A DNA stretch of 64,000 bases from Rhodobacteraceae bacterium HLUCCO18 (GTDB taxonomy: Bacteria; Pseudomonadota; Alphaproteobacteria; Rhodobacterales; Rhodobacteraceae): the NCBI GenBank assembly GCA_001314805.1, contig LJSY01000007.1, forward strand, positions 23,358 through 87,357, read 5' to 3'. Shown here one piece after another: positions 41,766 through 51,200 of the stretch (position 1 is the stretch's first letter; each line of letters begins with the position of its first letter). The notes under the pieces were generated by a model, which was not told the origin of the DNA, ran no database searches, and saw only the letters and a list, made by a program, of their open reading frames with translations. The translations under genes were made by a program, and so were the position numbers.

Positions 41766-44173
41766 GGGGCATGGGACCGGCGCTTTTCAGCCTCCTGTCG
41801 CACTGGCGGCGCAATCCGGCGCAGCTGGCCATGCTGTGGCTGGGGCTGGCGCTGGCCACCGCGCTCTGGTCCGGGGTGCAGGCGATCAACGCCGAGGCAC
41901 GGTCGAGCTACGATGCCGCCGCCGCGACGCTGGGGCAGGATCAGCTTGCGCGGCTGGTGGCGCAGGATGGCGGGCCGGTCGCGATGGCGGATTACGTGGC
42001 GCTGAGGCGGGCGGGCTACCGCGTGTCGCCGGTCATCACCGGGGAGATGCGGGACGAGAACGGGCGTCTGCGGCTGGTCGGGGTCGATCCCTTTACAGCG
42101 CCGGAGGCGTCAAACGCCCCCGCGCTGGGCGGCGAGGACGTTGATGCGGCGGCTTTTCTGGGCGAGACCGGCCTGCTCCTGATGTCCGAGGCTACCGCGC
42201 AGGGCACCCTGCCGGAGGGCTTGCCCCCCCTCGCGGTGGTGGAGGCCGTGCCGCCCGCCGCCGCGATCACCGATATCGCCACGGCGGCGCGTCTGCTGGG
42301 ACGCACGGACCCCGATTACCTGATCGTCGCGCCGGAACAGCCCGCCGGCCTGCCGCCGCTTCCCGGCGCATCGCCGTTAAGGCTGGAACCGCCGGAAACG
42401 ACCGGCGATGTGGCGCGGCTGACGGACAGCTTTCACCTCAACCTGACGGCCTTCGGGTTGCTGTCCTTCGGTGTTGGACTTTTCATCGTCCATGCCGCCA
42501 TCGGGCTGGCCTTCGAGCAGCGCCGCGCGATGTTCCGCACGCTGCGCGCCGTGGGCCTGCCGCTGCGCACGCTGATCGCGGCGCTGGCCGTCGAAGTCAC
42601 GATGATGGCGATTCTCGCCGGTGCCATCGGGATCGCGCTGGGCTATGCCATCGCAGCGGCGCTGATGCCGGGCGTGGCGGGGACGCTGCGGGGGCTTTAC
42701 GGTGCAGACGTCCCGGGAACGTTGGCCTTCGACCCGATCTGGGCGCTTTCGGGCCTTGGCATCACGCTGCTGGGCGCTGCTGTCGCCTCGGCGCAGGCGA
42801 TGCTGCGCACCGCGCGCATGCCGTTGCTCGCGCCCGCACAGCCACGCGCCTGGGCGCAGGCCTCGGGCCGGGCGATGCGGCGACAGGCGCTTGCCGCACT
42901 GGGCCTTTTTGCCATCGGCGTTCTCGTCGGCTGGCTCGGCTCCGGCCTTCTGGCGGGCTTCACCCTTCTCGGCGGGCTCCTGCTTGGTGCAGCGCTGGCC
43001 TTGCCGCTCTTGCTGAGCCTCGCGCTTGCCGCGCTGGGCCCGCTCGCCCGGGGACCCTTCGCCGAATGGGTGCTGGCCGATTCGCGGCAGCAGCTTCCGG
43101 CCCTGTCGCTTTCGCTCATGGCGCTGTTGCTGGCGCTTTCGGCCAATATCGGCGTGGCGACGATGGTGGGGTCCTTCCGCACGACCTTCACCGGCTGGCT
43201 AGACCAGCGCCTCGCCTCCGAACTTTACGTCTTTACCGCCGACGAGGCGGAGGCCGCGCGGCTGGAGACGTATCTCGAGGGGCGGGCCGACGCGCTCCTG
43301 CCGATCCTGTCGGCCGAGACGCGGCTTTTCGGGCTGCCTGCGGACGTGATCGGCATCGTCGATCACGACACCTACCGCGCGGCATGGCCGCTTCTGTCCG
43401 GGGTCGCGGACCCGTGGGACAGGCTCTACGCCGGGCAGGGCATTCTGGTGAACGAACAGATGGCGCGGCGGCACGGCCTGTCGCTGGGTGATCCGGTGAC
43501 CGTGTCGCCCGACCTGACGCTGCCTGTGGCGGGGGTCTATTCGGACTACGGCAACCCGGCGGGGCAGGCGATCGTCGCTCTGGACGTGTTCGAACGGCTC
43601 TATCCCAACGCGCGCGCCACGAATTTCGCCATACGGGTCGACCCCGAGGACGCCCCGGCCCTTGCCGCCCTCCTGCGCGAGGATTTCGGCCTGCCGGAGG
43701 CGTCAGTGCGCAACCAGGCGCAGATCAAGGCGTTTTCGCTCGAGGTGTTCGAGAACACCTTCCTCGTGACCGGCGCGTTGAACATCCTGACGCTCGGGGT
43801 GGCGTTGCTGGCGCTTCTGACCAGCCTTTTGACGCTTTCGGCATTACGCCTGCCGCAGGTGGCGCCGGTCTGGGCCATCGGCACGTCGCGCGCGCGGCTG
43901 GCGTTGACCGAGGTCTGGCGTCTGCTCCTGCTGGCGCTGCTGACGTTCCTTCTGGCGGTGCCGGTCGGACTGGGCCTCGCGTGGGTTCTGCTGGCCGTGG
44001 TGAACGTGGAGGCCTTCGGCTGGCGCCTGCCGATGCAGGTGTTCCCGGGCGAGGCGCTGCGGCTTCTGGTGCTGGCGCTGATCGCGGCGGGCATCGCGGC
44101 GGCGCTGCCGGCGATCCGGCTCTGGCGCATGCCGCCCGCCCGCCTGTTGCAAGTCTTTTCGCAGGAGCGATGA
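41762..44173 (+). CDS. FtsX-like ABC transporter permease
   Basis: An 803-aa inner-membrane protein with an N-terminal helix, a large periplasmic MacB-like domain, a set of helices (about 225-300), a second block near 380-440, another periplasmic segment, and a final FtsX domain near 660-790. The double FtsX arrangement is that of mechanotransmission exporters acting on lipoproteins, envelope lipids or small molecules. The start is a GTG in the GTGA overlap with the ATPase; an ATG three codons in is possible. The downstream gene is a PNPOx-like protein, not the lipocalin/AttH-like partner often seen. Confidence 0.88.
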   Translation: MRGMGPALFSLLSHWRRNPAQLAMLWLGLALATALWSGVQAINAEARSSYDAAAATLGQDQLARLVAQDGGPVAMADYVALRRAGYRVSPVITGEMRDENGRLRLVGVDPFTAPEASNAPALGGEDVDAAAFLGETGLLLMSEATAQGTLPEGLPPLAVVEAVPPAAAITDIATAARLLGRTDPDYLIVAPEQPAGLPPLPGASPLRLEPPETTGDVARLTDSFHLNLTAFGLLSFGVGLFIVHAAIGLAFEQRRAMFRTLRAVGLPLRTLIAALAVEVTMMAILAGAIGIALGYAIAAALMPGVAGTLRGLYGADVPGTLAFDPIWALSGLGITLLGAAVASAQAMLRTARMPLLAPAQPRAWAQASGRAMRRQALAALGLFAIGVLVGWLGSGLLAGFTLLGGLLLGAALALPLLLSLALAALGPLARGPFAEWVLADSRQQLPALSLSLMALLLALSANIGVATMVGSFRTTFTGWLDQRLASELYVFTADEAEAARLETYLEGRADALLPILSAETRLFGLPADVIGIVDHDTYRAAWPLLSGVADPWDRLYAGQGILVNEQMARRHGLSLGDPVTVSPDLTLPVAGVYSDYGNPAGQAIVALDVFERLYPNARATNFAIRVDPEDAPALAALLREDFGLPEASVRNQAQIKAFSLEVFENTFLVTGALNILTLGVALLALLTSLLTLSALRLPQVAPVWAIGTSRARLALTEVWRLLLLALLTFLLAVPVGLGLAWVLLAVVNVEAFGWRLPMQVFPGEALRLLVLALIAAGIAAALPAIRLWRMPPARLLQVFSQER

Positions 44174-44694
44174 TGACCGACCTTCCCGCCCTTCTCGATT
44201 TCGTCTGGTCCCGGCTGTCGCATGGCGTGGGCGACCGGACGCACCCCGCACGGCATCCGACCTTGGCCACCATCGGTCCGGATGGACCGGAGCTGCGCAC
44301 CCTCATCCTGCGGCATGTGGACCGCGACGCGGGCGTGCTGGAGCTGAACACCGACATGGCCTCGCCCAAGGTGGCGCAGATCGGGGCGGACCCGCGCGTC
44401 GCGCTCCATGTCTGGGTGCCAAGCGACCAGCTGCAGATCCGGATGCGCGCGACGGCGGTCGTCAGGCAGGGCGACCCGGAGCTTTTCGCGCGCCTGCCGC
44501 CGCAGGTTCGTGCGAATTACGGCGGTGCGCCACCCGGAGCGGAGCCCGGCCCGGCGCCCGCTGACGAAGACCCGGCGCGTTTCGCCGCGATCCGGCTGAC
44601 GCTGCACCGGATCGACGCGCTTGTCCTCCACGAACCGCGCAGGCGTGCCGTGTTCGCCGCCCCCGACTGGCGCGGCCGCCGGGTGGCGCCCTAG
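44170..44694 (+). CDS. Pyridoxamine 5'-phosphate oxidase-like flavin-binding protein
   Basis: A 174-aa split-barrel FMN-binding protein. The N-terminus (ATIGPDGPELRTLILRHV) and the central LNTDMASPKVAQIGADPRVALHV match the PNPOx-like (Alr4036/pdxH-like) family, but it is shorter than true PdxH and lacks its full C-terminal active-site segment, so another oxidase or flavin function is likely. It begins with ATGATG overlapping the permease stop. The stop TAG is shared as CTAG with the convergent hydrolase gene. Confidence 0.8.
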   Translation: MMTDLPALLDFVWSRLSHGVGDRTHPARHPTLATIGPDGPELRTLILRHVDRDAGVLELNTDMASPKVAQIGADPRVALHVWVPSDQLQIRMRATAVVRQGDPELFARLPPQVRANYGGAPPGAEPGPAPADEDPARFAAIRLTLHRIDALVLHEPRRRAVFAAPDWRGRRVAP

Positions 44695-46172
44695 ACGCCG
44701 GGATCGAACATCGGGAAAGTGACGCCCAGCGCCCAGCCGAGGATCAGGCCGAGGCCGAGGCCCATGGCCATGACCGACCCGGTGCGCTTGCCCACCCAGG
44801 CCCCCATCAGGCCGAAGCTGAGATAAAAGAGCAGGATCACCGGCAGGATGATCATCAGGAAGAAGAGCCTCTCGAAATCGAGCGCGACGGCAAGCCCGAG
44901 AGAGGCGAGGAACAGCAGCCGCGCCGTCCAGCGCCGCCAGAGCGTGGCACGGCCCGCCTCCTGCAGGATGGCATCGGCCAGCATGGCGAGCACCGCGCCG
45001 GGCAGGATGATCGCCATGATCGGGATCCGCCCCGCGACGGGCACGAAGCTGGCGGCGTAGCGGTCCAGAATGCCGCCGAAGGCGAGCAGCCCATAGGCGG
45101 CGAGCGCGAGGCCCCAGACCCATCCCTGCAGGCGCGGCAGAGCGCCCGCCCACGCCGCCAGACCGAGGGTGAGCACGCCGTAAAGCGCAAGGTGCACGGC
45201 GAGGTAATCGGCCACGAGTACCGGCAGGAACCGCGTGTCGAAGGGCGCGAGGATGAGCGGCGTGGCGAGGGCCGGCAACATCGCGAGCGCGACGAAGCGG
45301 CCGGGGCCGACGCGATGCGGCGCGGGGCCCTCGGGAAGAGCCTGCGCAAGGCTGCGGGCCAACAGGACCACGCCGAACAGCGCCAGAAGGATCGCGGGAC
45401 CGATGGACGCCACGGGGCCTTCGGTCACCTCGCGCCCGAAACTCCGGTCAAGCCATGCGCGCGCCTCCCGCAGCCCGGTCGGCGCATAAAGCACGCCCAC
45501 ATGTTCCACGAAGGGCGAGGAGACCGCGCGCCGCGCGAAACCCTCTCCGGGGGTGCCGACGGTCTCGCCCTCGCCCACGCCGAGGGGGGCCATGGCCTCC
45601 AGCGCGGCCTCCCGCAACATGCCTTCGAAGGCGCCGTTGATGATCAGGAGGTTCTGGGGCCGATCCTCCGTCACCGCCTGCGAGAACAGGGAAATGCCGA
45701 CGATGGCCTCGACCCTGTCATCCGCGATACCCTGCCGCACGACGATGTCCGAGGCCATGGAGTGCCCCAGCAGCGCCACGCGCGGCTCGGCCCCGGTGGC
45801 CTCGAGAACGGCATCGGTGACGCGGCCGGTTTCGTCCATCAGAAGCTGCGTGGTCCCGTCCACGGAGGTGACGTCGCCCGACATCGGCACCGGGTTGCGG
45901 CCATGCCCCTCGAAATCGAAGCTCGCGGTGACATAGCCCGCCTGCGCCAGCGTCAGCTGCCACGCCGCCATCAGCTGGCGCGATCCGGCGAAACCGTGGG
46001 CGATGACCACAAGCGGCCCGTCGGCGCCGGGCTGCCGCATCACGGTGACGGGGGTACGGCCCGCGTCGAGATGCGTGATCTCCAGCCCCGCGCGCGGCCG
46101 TTCCAGCAGGAAGATCCCCGCCACGAGGGCGAGCACCGCGAGCATTGCTACGACGATCCGTCCTGTCACCAC
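44691..46172 (-). CDS. Alpha/beta hydrolase with C-terminal multi-helix membrane domain
   Basis: A 493-aa protein. An N-terminal membrane anchor (about 5-25) is followed by an alpha/beta-hydrolase domain with the oxyanion HGFAGSRQ motif and nucleophile GHSMASD, where the Ser would act. From about residue 245 on it has some seven to eight hydrophobic helices. The periplasmic- or cytosol-facing hydrolase tethered to a membrane domain is unusual, and the substrate is unknown. GTG 46172 is chosen because AGGA lies five bases before it; an upstream ATG (46241) would add 23 atypical residues. Its stop overlaps the neighbour as CTAG. Confidence 0.78.
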   Translation of the reverse strand: MVTGRIVVAMLAVLALVAGIFLLERPRAGLEITHLDAGRTPVTVMRQPGADGPLVVIAHGFAGSRQLMAAWQLTLAQAGYVTASFDFEGHGRNPVPMSGDVTSVDGTTQLLMDETGRVTDAVLEATGAEPRVALLGHSMASDIVVRQGIADDRVEAIVGISLFSQAVTEDRPQNLLIINGAFEGMLREAALEAMAPLGVGEGETVGTPGEGFARRAVSSPFVEHVGVLYAPTGLREARAWLDRSFGREVTEGPVASIGPAILLALFGVVLLARSLAQALPEGPAPHRVGPGRFVALAMLPALATPLILAPFDTRFLPVLVADYLAVHLALYGVLTLGLAAWAGALPRLQGWVWGLALAAYGLLAFGGILDRYAASFVPVAGRIPIMAIILPGAVLAMLADAILQEAGRATLWRRWTARLLFLASLGLAVALDFERLFFLMIILPVILLFYLSFGLMGAWVGKRTGSVMAMGLGLGLILGWALGVTFPMFDPGV

Positions 46173-46296
46173 GCCGATCCTTCCTGTCGCATCTGGACTG
46201 GACCTAGCCCCGCGCGGCGCTCCTGCCAAGCGTATCGCCACTGGTCCTTGCGCGGCGCGCGTGCTTTATCCCGCGTCATCACGGCTCGGAGGCAGG

Positions 46297-47172
46297 ATGC
46301 ATACCGTCACGCTCATCACCAACCCGGCGATGGTTCTGGACCCGGCGCTTGTCGCGAACCTGCGCAACGCGATGGGCGGGGGGGACGCCGTCTGGCTCGA
46401 TCCCAACCACGCGGCGGAATTCGAGGTGGCGCGCCTGCCGAAAAACCTCGACCAGGTGTGGGACAGTCTTCAGGCCGAAGGCGTAGACATGGTCGCGCAG
46501 CCCTCCGAAGGGCGGAAGAAGAAGATGCTGCTGGCCGACATGGACAGCACCATGATCCGGCAGGAATGCGTCGACGAGCTGGCCGAGGAGGCCGGCGTGG
46601 GCGAAGCGGTCAGCGCCATCACGAAACGCGCCATGAACGGCGAGCTGGATTTCGAGGCTGCGCTGATCGAACGGGTCGGACTGCTGAACGGGCTGTCCGA
46701 GGACACCATCGCCAAGGTCCTGTCGGAGCGCATCACGCCGATGCCGGGGGGTGCCACGCTGGTGGCGACGATGAAGGCCCATGGCGCCCGCGCGGTGCTG
46801 GTCTCTGGCGGGTTCGTGTCCTTCACCTCTGTCATCGCGGAGCAGCTGGGCTTCGACGAGCACCGGGCGAACACGCTTCTGGCCGAAAGCGGGGTTCTGA
46901 CCGGCGATGTGGCGCGGCCCATCCTCGGGCGCGACGCGAAGGTGCAGGCGCTCGACGAGATTTCGGCGCGGCTCGGGCTGACGGCGGAGGATGTGCTGGC
47001 CATCGGTGACGGGGCCAACGATCTGGGCATGATCGAACGCGCCGGAACCGGCGTGGCGGTCCATGCGAAACCGTCGGTGCAGGCGGCGGCGCGGCACCGG
47101 ATCAACCATGGCGACCTGACGGCGATCCTGTATCTTCAGGGGTATTCGCGGGACGCCTTCGTCACCGTCTAG
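46297..47172 (+). CDS. serB: Phosphoserine phosphatase SerB
   Basis: A 291-aa HAD-superfamily enzyme that dephosphorylates phosphoserine, the last step of serine synthesis. An N-terminal ACT-like part precedes the HAD core: nucleophile DMDST near 81-85, ECVDELAEEAG, the SGGFVSFT motif near 168 and the metal-binding GDGANDLGMI near 235. The ATG at 46297 has GGAGGCAGG before it. SerA and SerC are encoded in the serC-serA operon about 12 kb away, so the pathway is complete in this window. The stop codon is shared as CTAG with the convergent Hint gene. Confidence 0.95.
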   Translation: MHTVTLITNPAMVLDPALVANLRNAMGGGDAVWLDPNHAAEFEVARLPKNLDQVWDSLQAEGVDMVAQPSEGRKKKMLLADMDSTMIRQECVDELAEEAGVGEAVSAITKRAMNGELDFEAALIERVGLLNGLSEDTIAKVLSERITPMPGGATLVATMKAHGARAVLVSGGFVSFTSVIAEQLGFDEHRANTLLAESGVLTGDVARPILGRDAKVQALDEISARLGLTAEDVLAIGDGANDLGMIERAGTGVAVHAKPSVQAAARHRINHGDLTAILYLQGYSRDAFVTV

Positions 47173-48092
47173 GCGACGAGAACGCGGGCCTCGCGGCCCC
47201 GCACGTGCGGGCGGGCAAGGGGCGCGGTGCGCATCTGCGCGGACAGCGCCGCGAATTGCGCGGGCATCTGGCGACGGATCTCTTCCTCGTGGCGTTCGAT
47301 GCTGGCGCCGGGGAAATAGCTTTCCGACCACGTGCCCGCGCTGCGGATGATCTCGTGACGCTCCATGAGGACATGGACATAGGTCACGCGGACGGGCGGA
47401 CGGCGGCTGACGCCCGGCAGGCCCACGAGATGCACCGCCGAGACCAGAACCTCGGGCTGGCCGAAGTTCAGCTCCGCCTGCCAGCCCGCGATATGGATGC
47501 GGTGCTGCGGCGAGACGTCGAACGCTTCGGAATTGCCGATGGCTCCCACCTCGAAGCGGACAGGCGCGTGTTTCGCGTCGGCGCGCAGGTCGCTCTGTCC
47601 CACCCACAGGACCGGGCGATAGCCGCGGTCCAGCGTTTCGACCATCGCACCCGCCGTCAATGTTTCGACGCGCACGCGGCCTGTCTGCGTGTCGATCAAC
47701 ACGCCCGGCGTGAAGCAGGGCGGACCCAGATCGCCGCCGCCGCCGGAGACATCGAGCGGGCCTTGCGTGGTGACGGCGCTTGCGCCGGAAAGCGTTCCCG
47801 TCTGCAGGATCTGGCCGTCGGTGGGCGTGAACACCTCCCGCCCATCGGCGAGATAGAAGGTCGTGCCGGTATAGGTGACGGTGGATCCGCCCGACATGTT
47901 CACCGTGACGGTGTCACCGGGATAGGAACTCGTGACATCCCACCCGTCGATACTGTCGTTGTTGAACCGGTCGATGTCGCCGTCGTCGTTCTGGTCGACC
48001 AGATCGAAGCGCTGCGCCACGAGCGTCGTGCCCACGGGCGGCGGCGCGTAGGGGTCGATCACGTAGAACTGGTCGTTGAAGGTCGTGGGCAT
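47169..48092 (-). CDS. Hint (hedgehog/intein) domain-containing protein
   Basis: A 307-aa protein. The first 120 residues are Gly/Asp/Thr-rich, with a calcium-loop-like DLVDQNDDGDIDRF stretch. The Hint domain begins at the cysteine of PCFTPGVLI near residue 134 and contains VETLDRGYRPVLWVG and SPQHRIHI. There is no signal peptide, so export would need a type I-like or other route. Hint proteins of this architecture are common in Rhodobacteraceae, but whether they self-splice or cleave is unknown. The stop is shared with serB. Confidence 0.82.
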   Translation of the reverse strand: MPTTFNDQFYVIDPYAPPPVGTTLVAQRFDLVDQNDDGDIDRFNNDSIDGWDVTSSYPGDTVTVNMSGGSTVTYTGTTFYLADGREVFTPTDGQILQTGTLSGASAVTTQGPLDVSGGGGDLGPPCFTPGVLIDTQTGRVRVETLTAGAMVETLDRGYRPVLWVGQSDLRADAKHAPVRFEVGAIGNSEAFDVSPQHRIHIAGWQAELNFGQPEVLVSAVHLVGLPGVSRRPPVRVTYVHVLMERHEIIRSAGTWSESYFPGASIERHEEEIRRQMPAQFAALSAQMRTAPLARPHVRGREARVLVA

Positions 48093-48200
48093 GCGTGAGG
48101 CCGAATCCGAATTCCGTTCGGTCGGTCATGCCGCATGATTCGGCCCGGTTTCGGGAACGAATGCGGTTTTGGCGTGGTTTTTCTTCGCAATTCGATTGAA

Positions 48201-48226
48201 CCGGGCCCCAATCCGTCGGGGCCCGG
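48201..48226 (-). terminator. Hairpin after gltB
   Basis: CCGGGCCCC and GGGGCCCGG form a perfect nine-pair stem with an eight-base loop, 15 bases beyond the gltB stop. A T-run is lacking, so it may be a stability element or an atypical terminator. Confidence 0.6.
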
Positions 48227-48241
48227 CATGTTGCGAACAGG

Positions 48242-51200
48242 TTACTCCGCCGGGATCGCGGCCATGTCCTCGGAGATGGGATGGGCGAGCTTGTCCAGCA
48301 TCTCCTTCGGGCAGACCTGCACGAAATTCCGAAGCTCGAGGTCCCAGTTCTGCAAGATACCCTTGGCCTTCTGGCTCTCGGTCTCCCGCGCATGGGCCGC
48401 GATCAGGCCCCTGAGCTGGGTCTCCCAGTGTTCGACCGTCACGGGGACGGTCACCAGCGTCTCGAGGTTCATGTTCGTTAGCGCGACACCGTCGGGATCA
48501 TAGAGATAAGCCATCCCCCCTGTCATGCCCGCCCCGAAATTGGCACCGATGGAGCCCAGGATCACGGCGACGCCGCCGGTCATGTATTCGCAACCGTTGG
48601 AACCCACGCCCTCGACGACAACCCTGGCGCCGGAGTTGCGCACGGCGAAGCGTTCGCCGGCGCGGCCCGCCGCGAAGAGATACCCGTCCGTCGCGCCGTA
48701 AAGCACGGTGTTGCCAATGATGACGTTGTCCTCGGCCCGGAGCGGGCTGACCTGCGGCGGCTTCACCACGATGATCCCGCCCGACAGGCCCTTGCCGACA
48801 TAGTCGTTTGCGTCGCCCGACACGATCAGCTTCAGGCCCGGCGCGGCGAAGGCGCCGAGGCTCTGGCCCGCCGAGCCTTCCAGCGCCACGGTCAGGTGAT
48901 CGGGCTGCAACTGATTTCGCATCCCGAAGGCCTGCACGATATGGCTCGACGTGCGCGTGCCGATGGTGCGGTAGGTGTTCTGCACCGCGTAGCTCAACTG
49001 CATCTTCTCGCCATCCTCGAGGAAGCGATGGGCGTCCTTCACGATCTGGGCGTCCAGCGTGTCGGGCACGGCGTTGCGCGGCTTGTAGCGGTCATAGACG
49101 ATCCGGTCCGCGCCATCGACGGTGATGAGCATCGGGTTGAGGTCCAGATCGTCCAGATGCGCGGCGCCCCGGCTGACCTGCGTCAGCAGATCGGCGCGCC
49201 CGATCACGTCGTCGAGCGACCGCGCCCCGATGGACGCGAGAGTCTCCCGCACCTCCTGCGCGTAGAAGGTGATGAGGTTGACGACCTTGTCCGCCGTGCC
49301 GGTGAACTTCTCGCGCAGGCTTTCGTCCTGCGTGCAGACGCCCACGGGGCAGGTGTTGGACTGGCACTGACGCACCATGATGCAACCCACGGCGATCAGG
49401 GCGGCGGTGCCGATGCCGTATTCTTCGGCCCCCATCATCGCCGCCATGACGATGTCGCGCCCGGTGCGCAGACCGCCATCGGTCCTGAGCGTCACGCGGT
49501 CGCGCAGGTTGTTCATGGCGAGCACCTGATGCGCCTCGGTCAGGCCCATCTCCCACGGCAGGCCGGCATACTTGATCGAGGTCGCGGGAGAGGCGCCGGT
49601 GCCACCGTTGTGGCCCGAGATCAGGATCACGTCCGCCTTGGCCTTGGCCACGCCGGCGGCGATCGTGCCGACGCCGGAGGACGCCACCAGCTTGACCGTG
49701 ACCTTGGCGCGCGGATTGATCTGCTTGAGGTCGTAGATCAGCTGCGCAAGGTCCTCGATCGAGTAGATGTCGTGATGTGGCGGCGGCGAGATCAGCGTCA
49801 CGCCCTCGGTCGAGTGGCGCAGCCGCGCGATCAGCTTGGTGACCTTCATGCCGGGCAGCTGTCCGCCCTCGCCGGGCTTGGCGCCCTGCGCGACCTTGAT
49901 CTCGAGCTCCTCGCAATGGTTCAGGTATTCCGCCGTCACACCAAAGCGGCCCGAGGCGACCTGCTTGATCTTGGCCGACGGGTTGTCGCCGTTGGGCTCG
50001 GGCACGAAATGCGCCGGGTCCTCGCCGCCTTCGCCCGAGTCCGACTTCGCGCCGATCCGGTTCATCGCCACGTTCAGCGTCTTGTGCGCCTCGGGCGACA
50101 GCGCGCCCAGCGACATGCCGGGGGTGACGAAGCGCTTGCGGATCGCCGTGATGCTTTCGACGTCTTCTATGGGAATGGCCGGACCCAGCGGCTTGATGTC
50201 CAGCAGATCGCGCAGATGGATCGGCGGGTTCGACTTCATCTTGGCCGAGTACTGCTTCCACAGCTCGTAAGAGGCCCTGTTGCACGCCATCTGCAGCATG
50301 TGCATGCTCTGCGCTTCCCAGGCGTGCTTCTCGCCCGAACGGCGCGCCTTGTAGAAGCCGCCGATGGGCAGAACGTCCTGCCCGCGCAGCCAGCCGCGCG
50401 CGTGGACCTCCTCGACCTTCTTCTGCAGGCCGGACACGCCAATGCCCGAAATGCGCGAGATCATGCCGGGGAAGAACTCCGCCACCATGGCGCGCGACAG
50501 GCCCACGGCCTCGAAGTTGAGCCCTCCCCGGTAGGACGAGATCACCGAGATCCCCATCTTCGACATGATCTTGAGCAGACCCTGGTCGATGGCGGTGCGA
50601 TAGCGCGCCATCGCCTCGGTCAGGCTGCCGTCGATCAGCCCGCGGGAAATCCGGTCGGCGATCGAATCCTGTGCAAGATAGGCGTTCACGGTCGTCGCGC
50701 CACAGCCCACGAGAACGGCGAAATAATGCGGGTCGATGCACTCGGCCGAACGCACGTTGAGCGAGCAGAAGGTGCGCAGCCCCTGCCGCGTCAGCCAGGA
50801 ATGCACGGCACTCGTCGCAAGGATCATCGGCATCGGCACGCGGGATTCACCCTGGCCCTGGTCGGTCAGGATGATGTGACCCGCCCCCGAGCGCACGGCG
50901 TCCTCGGCTTCGGACCGGATCCGATCCAGCCCGCGACGCAGCGCGCCGGCCTCACCACCCGCGTCGAAGGTGCAGTCGATGGTCACGACGCTGTCGCCGA
51001 AATGGCCGACCATCTCCTCGAACTGCGCGTTGGCGACGAACGGGCTGTCGAGCACGAGGATCTCCGTCTGGCTCGAATCCTCGTCCAGCACGTTCTTGAG
51101 ATTGCCAAAACGGGTCTTGAGGCTCATCACACGGTATTCGCGCAGGCTGTCGATCGGCGGGTTCGTCACCTGGCTGAAGTTCTGCCGGAAATAGTGGCTC

